From: Candidatus Nitrosocaldus schleperae
Lineage (GTDB): Archaea; Thermoproteota; Nitrososphaeria; Nitrososphaerales; Nitrosocaldaceae
Direction of reading: 5' to 3'
Assembly: GCA_013538805.1 (NCBI GenBank)
Contig: JABXGR010000002.1
Location: forward strand, 1-64,000
DNA length: 64,000 nt
The position numbers and the translations under genes are program-made. Shown here piece after piece: positions 35,526 to 45,011 of the stretch. The notes below the pieces were generated by a model, which was not told where the DNA came from, did not search any database, and was given only the letters and a program-made list of their open reading frames with translations. How positions within the stretch are numbered: the first letter of the stretch is position 1; the number at the start of each line of letters is the position of its first letter.

Positions 35526-36380
35526 ATGGGTAGCAATGGTAAGAGTAGTAATAAAGATGGTAATAGCAATGGTAACAATAATAGCAACAGTAATGGTAAC
35601 AGCAAGATAAACAGCAACAGCAAAGGCAAGGTATACATAGTTGGTGCTGGTCCAGGGGATCCAGGATTATTAACCATCAAGGCATTGAAGGTTATAGAGC
35701 AAGCAGATGTTGTGCTTTATGATAGGCTTGTTAGTGATGGGGTACTTGGATTTATACCTGAGCATGTTGAGAAGGTTTACGTTGGTAGAGAGGTTGGGGA
35801 TGATTATGCACATCAGGATACTACCAATATGCTCATGCTCAAGTATGCTAGAGAAGGTAAGATGGTTGTTAGGCTTAAAGGAGGGGATCCATTCATATTT
35901 GGGAGGGGAGGGGAGGAGGCAGAGTTTCTGGTAGAGCATGGCATAGAGTTTGAGATCATACCAGGGATAACCTCTGCCATAGCTGCACCAGCATACGCAG
36001 GTATACCCTTAACCCATAGAGCATACTCATCATCTCTAGCAATAATCACTGGGCATGAGGCTCTGAAGGATAAGCATGGTATTGATATAGCAGGTATAGC
36101 AAAGGCAGTAGATACTCTTGTAGTGCTTATGGGCGTATCAAACCTCAAGGATACTGTAGATACTCTATTGAGCAATGGTATTGCTGAGGATACGCCAATT
36201 GCTATAGTAGAGTATGGTACTATTAAAGATAAGCAGAGGGTTACCATATCAACACTCAAGAAGATAGTTGAGTATGCAAGGGATGTTAGACCCCCTGCTG
36301 TAATAGTTATAGGTAGAACTGTGGATCTTGCAGAGAGGTTAAGATGGTACAAGGAGTGCAAGTATAGATCGTTCAGGTGA
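35526..36380 (+). CDS. cobA: Uroporphyrinogen-III C-methyltransferase
   Basis: 284 residues. After a 35-residue Asn/Ser/Gly/Lys-rich lead comes the SUMT core: VYIVGAGPGDPGLLTIKAL, VLYDRLVS, VRLKGGDPFIFGRGGEEAEFL, GITSAIAAPAYAGIPLTHR. It makes precorrin-2 from uroporphyrinogen III using SAM, feeding SirC. It follows hemC by 27 bp and precedes hemD by 6 bp. The low-complexity N-terminus is encoded by AAT/AGT/GGT repeats and is not part of the family. Confidence 0.95.
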   Translation: MGSNGKSSNKDGNSNGNNNSNSNGNSKINSNSKGKVYIVGAGPGDPGLLTIKALKVIEQADVVLYDRLVSDGVLGFIPEHVEKVYVGREVGDDYAHQDTTNMLMLKYAREGKMVVRLKGGDPFIFGRGGEEAEFLVEHGIEFEIIPGITSAIAAPAYAGIPLTHRAYSSSLAIITGHEALKDKHGIDIAGIAKAVDTLVVLMGVSNLKDTVDTLLSNGIAEDTPIAIVEYGTIKDKQRVTISTLKKIVEYARDVRPPAVIVIGRTVDLAERLRWYKECKYRSFR

Positions 36381-36386
36381 TTTACT

Positions 36387-37244
36387 ATGCAGAAGATCAT
36401 ACTTATCACAAGGGATAGGATGGAGGTGAGAGAGGATGGGGAGAGTAATGCTAGCAGTAGCAGTAATATTAAGAGCATGATTGCAGAGTTGGAAGGGAAG
36501 GGCTTCAACCTTGTGCTTCATAAGACCATAGATGTTGTAAGGGATGAGGAGAGGGTCATCAATGCATTGAATAGGTTCATCTCATCAGAGTATGACTTCA
36601 TAGTATTCATGAGCGTTAGTGCCGTTAGGTTCATTATTGATGCTATACATGCTAATGGTCTTGAGCCTAGCATACTCAATGATAGATGTTACGTTATTGC
36701 AGTTGGTCCAAGCACTAGGGATGAGTTGGTTAAGAATGGTGTAAAGGTAGACCTCATCCCTTCAAGGTACTCATCCTATGGGCTAATAGAACTCTTCAGA
36801 TCAATCAAGGATGATCCTAAGTATAGTGATAAGGTTAGGGTATTCATACCAAGGAGTAGAGAGGCAAGTACTCTCCTTGTTGATGCCTTAACCTCTCTTG
36901 GATTCAGGGTTGATGAGGAGCATATCTACAGGATAGTGCCAAGTAGGCATGATGGATGGAAGAAGGTTGCAGAGTACCTTGCAAATGGGAGTTTACATTA
37001 TATAATCTTCACTAGTTCATCATCTGTTAACGCATTCTTTACACTTATTAACGAGTATAGCAAGGATGATACTATTATAGATGCTATCCTGAATAATGGT
37101 ACTGGTATAGTTGCAATAGGCCCATTAACTGCAGATACACTTAGAGCCTATGGCCTTAACCCATATGTTGCTGATGAGCATACAGTACATGGCACGCTTA
37201 AATTATTACTGAAGATCGTGGAAGATATTGAATATAATCCATGA
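36387..37244 (+). CDS. hemD: Uroporphyrinogen-III synthase
   Basis: 285 residues with weak but recognisable HemD pattern: FIVFMSVSAVRFIIDAI, VIAVGPSTRDEL, HYIIFTSSSSVNAFFTLI and GIVAIGPLTADTLRAYGL. It closes and inverts ring D of hydroxymethylbilane. It ends the hemL-hemC-cobA-hemD operon, which together with hemA/hemB covers the full C5 route to uroporphyrinogen III. HemD sequences are poorly conserved, but context is strong. Confidence 0.9.
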   Translation: MQKIILITRDRMEVREDGESNASSSSNIKSMIAELEGKGFNLVLHKTIDVVRDEERVINALNRFISSEYDFIVFMSVSAVRFIIDAIHANGLEPSILNDRCYVIAVGPSTRDELVKNGVKVDLIPSRYSSYGLIELFRSIKDDPKYSDKVRVFIPRSREASTLLVDALTSLGFRVDEEHIYRIVPSRHDGWKKVAEYLANGSLHYIIFTSSSSVNAFFTLINEYSKDDTIIDAILNNGTGIVAIGPLTADTLRAYGLNPYVADEHTVHGTLKLLLKIVEDIEYNP

Positions 37245-37281
37245 TAGAAGCACCTATTCAGTAAGATGGAGTGGTACAATG

Positions 37282-37290
37282 TTTAAATAT
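37282..37290 (+). promoter_or_regulatory. Putative TATA box of the sufB operon
   Basis: TTTAAATAT about 22-30 bp before ATG 37312. Confidence 0.5.
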
Positions 37291-37311
37291 GTATAACAGA
37301 GTTATAATGCT

Positions 37312-38712
37312 ATGACAAGCCAGGATGTGATCAGAGATTACAGCAAGTACGACTTTAAGGACCCTATTGATATGTACGTTTACATAAGCAGGAAGGGTCT
37401 ATCAAGGGAGACGATAGAGGAGATAAGCAGGATAAAGAATGAGCCTGAGTGGATGCTCAAGTTTAGGCTCAATGCTTATGAGACCTTCCTGAAGATGCCC
37501 ATGCCAAGATGGGGAGGAGATCTCAGCAACGTTGATTTTGATAACATCTACTACTATGCAAAGCCAACTGAGAAGAAGGGTAGGAGTTGGGATGATGTGC
37601 CAGAGAATATAAGGAAGACATTTGAACGTTTAGGCATACCAGAGGCTGAGCGAAAGTTCCTTGCTGGTGTTGGTGCACAGTATGAGTCAGAGACTGTATA
37701 CCATAAGTTGAGGGAGGATCTTGAGAAGAAGGGTGTGATCTTCTGCGATACGGATACAGCACTCAAGGAGCATGAGGATATATTCAGGAAGCACTTTGCA
37801 AAGGTTGTACCCCCAAACGATAACAAGTTTGCAGCATTGAATAGTGCTGTATGGAGTGGAGGCTCGTTTGTGTACATACCTGAAGGTGTTGAGGTTGATA
37901 TGCCACTCAATGCATACTTTAGGATAAATGCACAGAACATGGGTCAGTTTGAGCGTACACTGATAATAGCAGAGCCATACAGCAAGGTACACTACATAGA
38001 GGGGTGCACAGCCCCAATCTACTCAACAGAGTCACTGCATTGTGCTGTTGTAGAGGTTATAGCAAAGAAGGGTGCAACAGTACGCTACACAACGCTCCAG
38101 AACTGGAGTAATGATGTATACAATCTAGTAACGAAGAGGGCATATGCGTATGAGGATGCTGTTGTTGAGTGGGTTGATGCAAATATAGGGAGCAAGTTAA
38201 CCATGAAGTACCCATCTGTATACCTGCTAGGAAAGAATGCTAGGGCAGATCTGTTGAGCGTTGCTTTTGCTGGCAAGGGTCAACATCAGGATACTGGAGC
38301 AAAGGCAGTGCATCTTGCACCAAACACAACCTCAAAGATAATCTCAAAGTCAGTCAGCAAGGATGGAGGAAGAACATCCTATAGAGGATTGTTGCATGTT
38401 GCAAAGGGCGCTACTAACGTAAAGTCAACTGTGCGATGTGATGCCCTGCTTATAGATGAGATCTCTAGGACTGATACATATCCATACATAGAGGTTAATG
38501 AGGATGATGCAACAATAACACATGAGGCTAGCGTAGGGAAGATAGGAGAGGATCAGATCTTCTACATAATGAGTAGAGGCTACACTGAGCAGGAGGCTCT
38601 AAGCCTAATAGTCTCAGGCTTCCTAGAGGTGTTCACAAAGGAGTTGCCAATGGAGTATGCTGTTGAGTTCAATAGGTTAATAAAGATGGAGATGGAGGGT
38701 GCTGTAGGTTAA
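37312..38712 (+). CDS. sufB: Fe-S cluster assembly scaffold SufB
   Basis: 466 residues, usual length. Features include [16 protein letters not shown] near the start, [25 protein letters not shown], the beta-helix core and the C-terminal [27 protein letters not shown]. SufB is the scaffold on which clusters form with SufC and SufD. It heads a five-gene operon with sufD, a Rieske-type ferredoxin, sufS and sufU. Confidence 0.96.
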   Translation: MTSQDVIRDYSKYDFKDPIDMYVYISRKGLSRETIEEISRIKNEPEWMLKFRLNAYETFLKMPMPRWGGDLSNVDFDNIYYYAKPTEKKGRSWDDVPENIRKTFERLGIPEAERKFLAGVGAQYESETVYHKLREDLEKKGVIFCDTDTALKEHEDIFRKHFAKVVPPNDNKFAALNSAVWSGGSFVYIPEGVEVDMPLNAYFRINAQNMGQFERTLIIAEPYSKVHYIEGCTAPIYSTESLHCAVVEVIAKKGATVRYTTLQNWSNDVYNLVTKRAYAYEDAVVEWVDANIGSKLTMKYPSVYLLGKNARADLLSVAFAGKGQHQDTGAKAVHLAPNTTSKIISKSVSKDGGRTSYRGLLHVAKGATNVKSTVRCDALLIDEISRTDTYPYIEVNEDDATITHEASVGKIGEDQIFYIMSRGYTEQEALSLIVSGFLEVFTKELPMEYAVEFNRLIKMEMEGAVG

Positions 38713-38729
38713 ATAAGGTATGGATCTAT

Positions 38730-40172
38730 ATGAAGAGTATATTACCTATCTCATATTTTGATGAGCAAAAGATAAGAGAGATAGGGTTAATGCGTAATGA
38801 GCCAGATTGGCTCATAGAATCTAGGATTAAAGCACTATCCAATTATATAACTCTTCCAGATGAGAGATCATCACTCTTCAACAAGTATACAACAGCAAAT
38901 CTACTTGATGCTAATAGGTTGATGATCATGCTTGATAGCATCAATGAGTTGAATGATGAGCTGAAGAGGAGGAGGGATGAGATAAGGAATGGTATAGTCA
39001 TAACTCAAGCAGGAAGCGATATAGAGGTTAAGGGGTTGAGCAAGAGCCTTGAAGAGGAAGGGTTGATCATAAAGGATGTTATTGCTGCACTCAAGGATGA
39101 TGAGTATGCTGAGATTATAAGGAGAGCATCAAGCAGGATAGATACTGGCGAGGATAGGTTCCTTGCATTAGAGCATGCACTATTCAACTCTGGCCTCTTC
39201 ATATATGTGCCAAGGGATATGGTGCTTGATGAACCTATAACCATAATCCGCTCTCTTCCAAGTGATGGTACAGTTGTTGAGAGGAACATCGTATATGCTG
39301 GTACATCAAGCAGGGTAAGGATAGTTCAAGAACTCTATTCAGGATATAGTGATGAGGGTGATACTAGCACTAGCAATGGCAATGGTATCCAGCAGGCATA
39401 CTTTGAATCAAATGAGTGCTACATTGAAGATAATGCAGATGTTGAGTTCATAACAACACAGGGCATGAGCAGCAAGATAGCATACTTTACAAATAGAAAG
39501 GCATTCATAGCAAGGGATGCAAGGTTCAACTCGTATCTAGGCTTGTTTGGAGGTGCATTGAGTAGATGTAAGGTAGATAACATGCTCGATGGGTTTGGTG
39601 CAAATGCAGAGCACTTTAACATAATCTTTGCTGATGGTACTCAAGTATTCGATATTACAGCAAACATGATGCATCTGAAGGCAAATACAAGGGGTAGAGT
39701 GCTATCAAAGGCTATAGTCAAGGATACATCGAGATCACTATTCAAGGGCATGATAAATATAGGCAAGGATGCAAAGGGCTCAGAATCCTATCTTGCTGGT
39801 CATGCAATAATCCTTAACAAGGGTGCAAGGGCAGACTCTATACCAGCACTAGAGATAGAGACCAATGAGGTTAAGGCAACACACTCTGCATCTGTTGCAC
39901 AGATAGATGAGGAGCAGATCTTCTACATGATGAGCAGAGGTATGAGCAGGGATGAGGCAAAGAGAGCAATAGTCTTTGGCTTCATAGAGCCATTGCTGAA
40001 GAGGCTGAGCATGGATGCAAGGATATACACAACATACCTAGTTGATTCCAAGTGGAGAGGAAGGCAGTTGATGCTTAGATCTGATGATGTTATGAGGGAG
40101 ATATGGGAGGTTGAGGAGGAGTCTAGGAGGATAGAGAGCGATATATTTGAGAAGCACTACAAGTATAGATGA
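38730..40172 (+). CDS. sufD: Fe-S cluster assembly protein SufD
   Basis: 480 residues. It has the SufB/D fold with MRNEPDWLIESRIKALSNY, ALFNSGLFIYVPRDMVLDEPI, GHAIILNKGARADSIPALEI and EEQIFYMMSRGMSRDEAKRAIVFGFIEPLL. A Ser/Asn/Gly insertion (DEGDTSTSNGNG, about 210-221) lies in the beta-helix. It partners SufB and SufC. 17 bp separate it from sufB. Confidence 0.94.
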   Translation: MKSILPISYFDEQKIREIGLMRNEPDWLIESRIKALSNYITLPDERSSLFNKYTTANLLDANRLMIMLDSINELNDELKRRRDEIRNGIVITQAGSDIEVKGLSKSLEEEGLIIKDVIAALKDDEYAEIIRRASSRIDTGEDRFLALEHALFNSGLFIYVPRDMVLDEPITIIRSLPSDGTVVERNIVYAGTSSRVRIVQELYSGYSDEGDTSTSNGNGIQQAYFESNECYIEDNADVEFITTQGMSSKIAYFTNRKAFIARDARFNSYLGLFGGALSRCKVDNMLDGFGANAEHFNIIFADGTQVFDITANMMHLKANTRGRVLSKAIVKDTSRSLFKGMINIGKDAKGSESYLAGHAIILNKGARADSIPALEIETNEVKATHSASVAQIDEEQIFYMMSRGMSRDEAKRAIVFGFIEPLLKRLSMDARIYTTYLVDSKWRGRQLMLRSDDVMREIWEVEEESRRIESDIFEKHYKYR

Positions 40173-40193
40173 TGCATAATTAACTGATTGGAT

Positions 40194-40502
40194 ATGAGAT
40201 GGGTTAGAGCATGCAGCAAGAACGAGATTAAAGAGGGAGATGTAGTAAGCATAGATGTTGATGAGAGGCAGTTGATGCTTATAATGCAGAATGGTATCAT
40301 ATATGCTTTAGATAGGATATGTACACATATGGATGCAGATCTGAGCATGGGTTTTCTTGCTGAAGGACAGATAACATGCCCATTACATCTATCAAGCTTT
40401 AGGCTTGAAGATGGTGTAGCATTGAACCCACCAGCAGAGAGACCATTGAGGAGGTACAATATTAAAATAGATGGCGATGATATATATGTACAGGTGGGCT
40501 AG
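40194..40502 (+). CDS. Rieske-type [2Fe-2S] ferredoxin
   Basis: About 102 residues from ATG 40194; an in-frame TTG at 40188 is an alternative. The ligand motifs are CTH and, 17 residues on, CPLH within ITCPLHLSSFRLEDG. No membrane segment, so it is a soluble cytosolic electron carrier of the NirD/BphF type. It is embedded between sufD and sufS, with its TAG touching the sufS ATG, so it probably supplies electrons to cluster assembly or sulfur reduction. Confidence 0.9.
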   Translation: MRWVRACSKNEIKEGDVVSIDVDERQLMLIMQNGIIYALDRICTHMDADLSMGFLAEGQITCPLHLSSFRLEDGVALNPPAERPLRRYNIKIDGDDIYVQVG

Positions 40503-41798
40503 ATGCTGAGCATCATAGATGTTGAGAGGATAAGGGCTGACTTTCCAATACTGAGTAGGAAGGTTAGGAATGGTAAGAGGTTGATCTACTTCGATAATGC
40601 TGCTACAACACAGAAGCCAAGACAGGTTATAGATGCTATATACAACTACTACATGAACTACAATGCAAACATACACAGGGCAGTGCACCAACTCTCTGAG
40701 GAGGCTACAGAGGCTTATGAGGGTGCAAGGAGCAAGGTTGCTAGGTTCATAAATGCTAAGGATGAGGAGGTGGTATTTGTAAGGAATGCAACAGAGGCAA
40801 TAAACCTTGTTGCATATGCATGGGGTAGGGCAAACATCGATGCTGGGGATACGATAGTTGTTAGTGAGATGGAGCATCATAGCAACATAGTGCCTTGGCA
40901 GTTGCTTGCTAAAGAGAAGGGTGCTAAACTGCATTACATAAGGATAGATTACAATGCTGATGGAGGCAGTAGTACTAGTAGTAGTACTATTAATTATAGC
41001 GATGATGGTTCACTCATAATGGATGATCTATACGATGTTATATCTCATGCAAAGGTTAAACTAGTTGCAATAAGCCATATGTCAAATGTACTAGGCACGA
41101 TAAACCCAGTAAAAGAGATAGTTGATATATGTAGGGATAAGGGCATAAGAGTCCTTGTTGATGGTGCACAATCTACACCTCATATGCCTATAGATGTTAA
41201 GGATATCGATTGTGATTTCTTTGCATTCTCTGCACACAAGATGCTTGGTCCAACTGGTGTTGGCGTGCTATATGCCAAAAGGGATATACTTGATGCTATG
41301 GATCCATTCATAGGTGGCGGGGATATGATAAGGGAGGTACACAAGCATGCTGCATCATGGAACGATCTACCATGGAAGTTCGAGGCAGGCACTCCCAATA
41401 TAGCAGATGTTATAGGCTTTGGTGCAGCGATAGATTACCTCAATGCAATAGGCATGGAGAATGTTAGAGCATATGAGCATCAACTCACAGAGTACATGCT
41501 ATCAAGGCTGATGGAGGTTAAGGGCCTGAGGCTTTATGGGAGCAAGGAGGCAGATAGGCGTGGGGCAGTATTCTCATTCAACCTAGCAGATATACACCCT
41601 CATGATCTAGCAACTATACTCGATGAGGATGGGATAGCGATAAGGTCTGGGCATCATTGTGCTCAGCCATTGATGGAGAGGCTAGGGGTAGCAGCAACAT
41701 CTAGGGCAAGTCTGTACATATACAACACAAGGGAGGAGATAGATAGGTTCATAGACTCCCTAGAGAGGGCAAGGTTGATATTCAGGGTAGGAGGTTGA
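40503..41798 (+). CDS. sufS: Cysteine desulfurase SufS
   Basis: 431 residues. It has YFDNAATTQKPRQVIDAI, the PLP lysine in FAFSAHKMLGPTGVGVLYA, and the catalytic Cys in IRSGHHCAQPLM. It releases sulfur from cysteine as a persulfide for SufU/SufB. A Ser/Thr/Asn insert (about 155-170, GGSSTSSST) is encoded by AGT/ACT repeats and absent from typical SufS. It abuts the Rieske ferredoxin gene with no gap and precedes sufU by 7 bp. Confidence 0.95.
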   Translation: MLSIIDVERIRADFPILSRKVRNGKRLIYFDNAATTQKPRQVIDAIYNYYMNYNANIHRAVHQLSEEATEAYEGARSKVARFINAKDEEVVFVRNATEAINLVAYAWGRANIDAGDTIVVSEMEHHSNIVPWQLLAKEKGAKLHYIRIDYNADGGSSTSSSTINYSDDGSLIMDDLYDVISHAKVKLVAISHMSNVLGTINPVKEIVDICRDKGIRVLVDGAQSTPHMPIDVKDIDCDFFAFSAHKMLGPTGVGVLYAKRDILDAMDPFIGGGDMIREVHKHAASWNDLPWKFEAGTPNIADVIGFGAAIDYLNAIGMENVRAYEHQLTEYMLSRLMEVKGLRLYGSKEADRRGAVFSFNLADIHPHDLATILDEDGIAIRSGHHCAQPLMERLGVAATSRASLYIYNTREEIDRFIDSLERARLIFRVGG

Positions 41799-41805
41799 TC
41801 AATCT

Positions 41806-42243
41806 ATGAGTAGTGCGGATATCTACAGGGAGATAATACTTGATTACTACAGGAACCCAAGGAACTATGGGAGGCTTGAGATGCCAGATGTTGTGGTTAG
41901 GGATACAAACCCTCTATGTGGGGATGAGGTTGAGATGCACATAAAGTTTGAGGATGGCAAGATAAAGGATATAAGGTTCAACGGCAAGGGTTGTGCGATA
42001 AGCCAGGCAAGTGCATCAATGCTTACAGAGATGGTCATGGGTAAGAGTTTAGAGGAGGTTAAGGCTCTAGGGAAGCAGGATATACTTGAGGCACTTGGCT
42101 TACCCAACCTTGGTCCTGCAAGGATAAAGTGTGCATTACTCTCGCTTAAAGTATTCAAGCTTGGTATATACTCTTACCTTGCTGAGAAGATTGGTGAGAG
42201 CGAGGCATCAAACATAAAGGAAGAAGCATCAAAACTCTTTTAA
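41806..42243 (+). CDS. sufU: SufU/IscU-type sulfur acceptor or scaffold
   Basis: 145 residues with the three conserved cysteines: C38 (NPLCGDEV), C63 (GKGCAISQAS) and C109 (RIKCALL), plus the D40 needed for zinc or cluster handling. The protein is in the SufU subgroup by its ASASML helix and placement after sufS. It takes persulfide sulfur from SufS. It ends the operon; the convergent pgk gene ends 23 bp away. Confidence 0.94.
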   Translation: MSSADIYREIILDYYRNPRNYGRLEMPDVVVRDTNPLCGDEVEMHIKFEDGKIKDIRFNGKGCAISQASASMLTEMVMGKSLEEVKALGKQDILEALGLPNLGPARIKCALLSLKVFKLGIYSYLAEKIGESEASNIKEEASKLF

Positions 42244-42266
42244 CCTGCTCTATATGCTATGCTATA

Positions 42267-43502
42267 CTATGCTTTTGCTGCTACCTTCTCATATGCCATC
42301 TCCAGAACCTCCATCATAGGCAACTTCTTCCCTGCAAGGTAGAGTACTAGTGCACCACCAGCAGTACTTATGTGATCAACCTTATCGCTTAGCCCAAACC
42401 TCTTGAGTGCTGCAGTCATATGCCCTCCACTAACTATTGTAGTGCTTAGAGATCTTGCAACTATCTCTAGCAGTGTTCTTGTACCGTATGCAAACTGCTC
42501 CCTCTCAAATGCACCAGCAGGCCCGCTCATGAATATAGTGCCAGCACCACTTATAACCTTCTCATAGCTCTCTATGGTCTTGCTCCCTATATCAAGGATG
42601 GTATCATCATCACCAAACTCATCAAGGTTCTTCTCAACCCTCTCGCCATTGTTCTCTGTAGCGTAATCCACAGGAAGCATGAATACATTTGGATACTTCT
42701 GCATCAACTTCCTAGCCTTCTCAACTAGTGCCTCCTCCTTTATGCCTAGTCTGTTTGCTTTGAACCTACCCTGTGCCATGAGGAAGATTATTGATATGAG
42801 CCCAGTAAGGAGAACCTTATCAGCCCTGCCTCCTTGTATAAGAGTCTCTATAGCCTCAAGCCTATCTGAGATCTTTGAGCCACCAAGTATAACTACATAT
42901 GGCCCCTTTGCAACAGTTAACACCCTATCCAATGATTGTACTTCCCTTGCAACAAGTCTTCCAGCACATGCAGGGAGCAAGTATGGGAAGCCTACAATAG
43001 ATGGATGTGCCCTATGTGCTGATGGGAAGCAGTCAAGTATACATGCATCTATTAACTTTGCAAGCCTTCTGACCATGACTGTGTTTGCAGCATCCTTTGG
43101 AGTAAACTCGTAGTTCTCCTCTGCACAGAACCTTAGGTTATCAAGAAGCAGAACATCCCCATCATTCATCCTCTCTATGCTCCTTCTAGCCTCTGGACCC
43201 ATGACATCCTCAACAAACATAACCTTTCTACCTATCATCTCTTCAAGTACCTCAGCATGTTGCCTTAGATCTATGTAGTCATAGCGCCCAACCCTGCCTT
43301 GATGGGAGCCTACAACAACCCTTGCATGCTCCAGTTCCTTTATAGTTGTGCTTGCCTCACTTATCCTTATACTCTCTATTATCTTGAGTGTATCTGGATG
43401 GATTGGAACATTCATATCAACCCTTATGAATACAGTCTTGCCCTTCAGATCCATATCATCCACTGTTAGCATGTTCAATCTCTCATTACCCCTTATCTGC
43501 AT
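42267..43502 (-). CDS. pgk: Phosphoglycerate kinase
   Basis: 411 residues, archaeal type. RVDMNVPIHPDTLKI (substrate site), SHQGRVG, LLDNLRFCAEEN, ILGGSKISDRLEAIE, GPAGAFE and GGHMTAALKRFG are in the family order. It converts 1,3-bisphosphoglycerate and 3-phosphoglycerate in gluconeogenesis/glycolysis. The ATG at 43502 sits about 20 bp from a TTTTTATC element on the minus strand; the next ATG (MLTVDDMD) is also possible. Confidence 0.95.
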   Translation of the reverse strand: MQIRGNERLNMLTVDDMDLKGKTVFIRVDMNVPIHPDTLKIIESIRISEASTTIKELEHARVVVGSHQGRVGRYDYIDLRQHAEVLEEMIGRKVMFVEDVMGPEARRSIERMNDGDVLLLDNLRFCAEENYEFTPKDAANTVMVRRLAKLIDACILDCFPSAHRAHPSIVGFPYLLPACAGRLVAREVQSLDRVLTVAKGPYVVILGGSKISDRLEAIETLIQGGRADKVLLTGLISIIFLMAQGRFKANRLGIKEEALVEKARKLMQKYPNVFMLPVDYATENNGERVEKNLDEFGDDDTILDIGSKTIESYEKVISGAGTIFMSGPAGAFEREQFAYGTRTLLEIVARSLSTTIVSGGHMTAALKRFGLSDKVDHISTAGGALVLYLAGKKLPMMEVLEMAYEKVAAKA

Positions 43503-43581
43503 CTAGATCCCATAGTGATAAAAACTTTATTTTGTATCTTCATAGTAATGATAATATTATTTCTTATGTGCTCTGCTATAT

Positions 43582-44247
43582 ATGCTTGGAAGAACAGCAT
43601 TAGTACCTTTACGCTCCATAACATTCTTATCACTACTAATAGCCTTTGCAGTAGTAAGCATTCTAGTGGCATCTGGAGCAACAAACGATCTAGATAGTAG
43701 GATATTCAATGCAATAACTGGTTCCAGAACATATAGTGTTGATCTGATGATGGTTGGGATAACAACAACAGCAGATATATTCCCCATATACTTCTCACCA
43801 CTACTCATCATAGCATTCATACTCATTGTGAGGAAGAGGAGTAGAAGGGTAGGTGCAGTGCTCATGCTTGTAATACTTGTTACTGCTCTAGCATCACTGC
43901 AGTTGAAGAACATAGTGTATAGAGATAGACCAGATTATGAGTTCAGGGTAGAGGGCTTAGATTATAAGGTTGAGTTGGATACTATTGGAACGCATTCGAG
44001 TTCGTATCCATCTGGTCATGCCTCATGGAGCACTGCATTCTCTCTAGTAGTAAGTTACATGCTCAGGGAGAGGCGTATTGGTAGGATGAGCATATGGATG
44101 CTACTCTGGCTCTATCCTATACTGATATCATTCAGCAGGGTATACGTTGGAGCACATTATCCAATGGATGTGGTTGGGGGCATGCTATTAGGGCTAATAG
44201 TTGGTAATTTCATGGCAAGAATCTTCAAACTCCATACATCATCTTAA
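43582..44247 (+). CDS. PAP2-family membrane phosphatase
   Basis: 221 residues with about six membrane helices. The three phosphatase motifs are visible: KNIVYRDRP, SSYPSGHASWS and SRVYVGAHYPMDVVGG. Catalytic His residues lie in PSGH and AHYPMD. Likely substrates are lipid phosphates such as polyprenyl or isoprenoid diphosphates. The frame starts at an ATG next to a divergent promoter shared with pgk. Confidence 0.92.
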   Translation: MLGRTALVPLRSITFLSLLIAFAVVSILVASGATNDLDSRIFNAITGSRTYSVDLMMVGITTTADIFPIYFSPLLIIAFILIVRKRSRRVGAVLMLVILVTALASLQLKNIVYRDRPDYEFRVEGLDYKVELDTIGTHSSSYPSGHASWSTAFSLVVSYMLRERRIGRMSIWMLLWLYPILISFSRVYVGAHYPMDVVGGMLLGLIVGNFMARIFKLHTSS

Positions 44248-44250
44248 TGT

Positions 44251-44562
44251 TTATAACATGAAGGTATTTGCAGAATCCTCATCAAGGAGTAGCATTGCAT
44301 AATGGTCGTTATCATGATGGTATACAATGTATCTTATGTTCATGCTTATGCTACCCTTGAAGAGATGCCTTAGCCTTAGGTTTAGTTCGTTAAGTAGTGC
44401 ATAGCCTATGCTCCTTGCATTACTCTTCTTCGGTAATAAAACCCTAAACCTTATCACCTTGTATTGCCCATAGAGTTGTAGCATGCCATCTATAGCATCC
44501 ATAGCATCGTTCATATCACCAACAATGAAAGAGTCTATCACTGGTACTTGGGATGGGTGCAT
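44251..44562 (-). CDS. Small conserved protein of unknown function
   Basis: 103 residues from ATG 44562; a TTG at 44595 also opens the frame but lies within the promoter region, and TTTATTT about 25 bp upstream supports 44562. The pattern (alternating strands VIRFRVLLPK, SMNIRYIVYHHDNDHYAMLLLDED, and a long helix) suggests an alpha-beta fold. It does not match a family I can name. It is convergent with the PAP2 phosphatase gene, 3 bp away. Confidence 0.6.
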   Translation of the reverse strand: MHPSQVPVIDSFIVGDMNDAMDAIDGMLQLYGQYKVIRFRVLLPKKSNARSIGYALLNELNLRLRHLFKGSISMNIRYIVYHHDNDHYAMLLLDEDSANTFML

Positions 44563-44632
44563 GGCTTTTGTATAAGCAAGAGGTAAATAAAGCAATAACG
44601 GAGAGTGTTATGTCTACTATCTTGGGTTCAAA

Positions 44633-44640
44633 TATTTATA
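44633..44640 (+). promoter_or_regulatory. Putative TATA box of the 44664 regulator
   Basis: TATTTATA about 24-31 bp before ATG 44664. Confidence 0.5.
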
Positions 44641-44663
44641 AGTAGATCTGTTCTAACCAATGC

Positions 44664-44897
44664 ATGAAGGCATTCGTGGAGATAAAGATAGAGACTGGTG
44701 CAAATATAGAGAGGATAATACAGTTGCTTAGGAGCACTGAAGGGGTTAAGGAGGCATTTGCTGTTACAGGACATACAGATATAATAGCAAGTATAGAGGC
44801 TAGTGATCTCAAAGGTATAGCAGATATAGTTACGCAGAAGATACATGCTATAAAGGGTATAGAGGATACGGAGACCATGGTATGTGTTGAGGATTAA
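44664..44897 (+). CDS. Stand-alone Lrp/AsnC ligand-binding (RAM) domain protein
   Basis: 77 residues: AFVEIKIETGANIERIIQLL, GVKEAFAVTGHTDIIASIEA, then a helix and IKGIEDTETMVCVE. It is closely related to the product of 11060-11293 (same length, EGVKEA/DGVKEA, xHxDIxAxIEA, KGI/KGV). It contains no DNA-binding domain and is probably an effector-binding subunit. Gene stands alone behind its own promoter. Confidence 0.86.
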   Translation: MKAFVEIKIETGANIERIIQLLRSTEGVKEAFAVTGHTDIIASIEASDLKGIADIVTQKIHAIKGIEDTETMVCVED

Positions 44898-45011
44898 CAC
44901 TAACTATCTATCATTGATTGATGAGCAATCTTACCCTTGCCCATCTTACCCTTGCTGTATCTATTTATTTAACACTTAAATTGGTAATTATGGTAGAACC
45001 AATGGATAAAT

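Noticed and set aside
34850-35680. 276-codon minus-strand open frame across hemC and the start of cobA
   Set aside because: The translation begins with leucine/proline runs that mirror the Ser/Asn repeats of CobA, and hemC is unambiguous on the plus strand.
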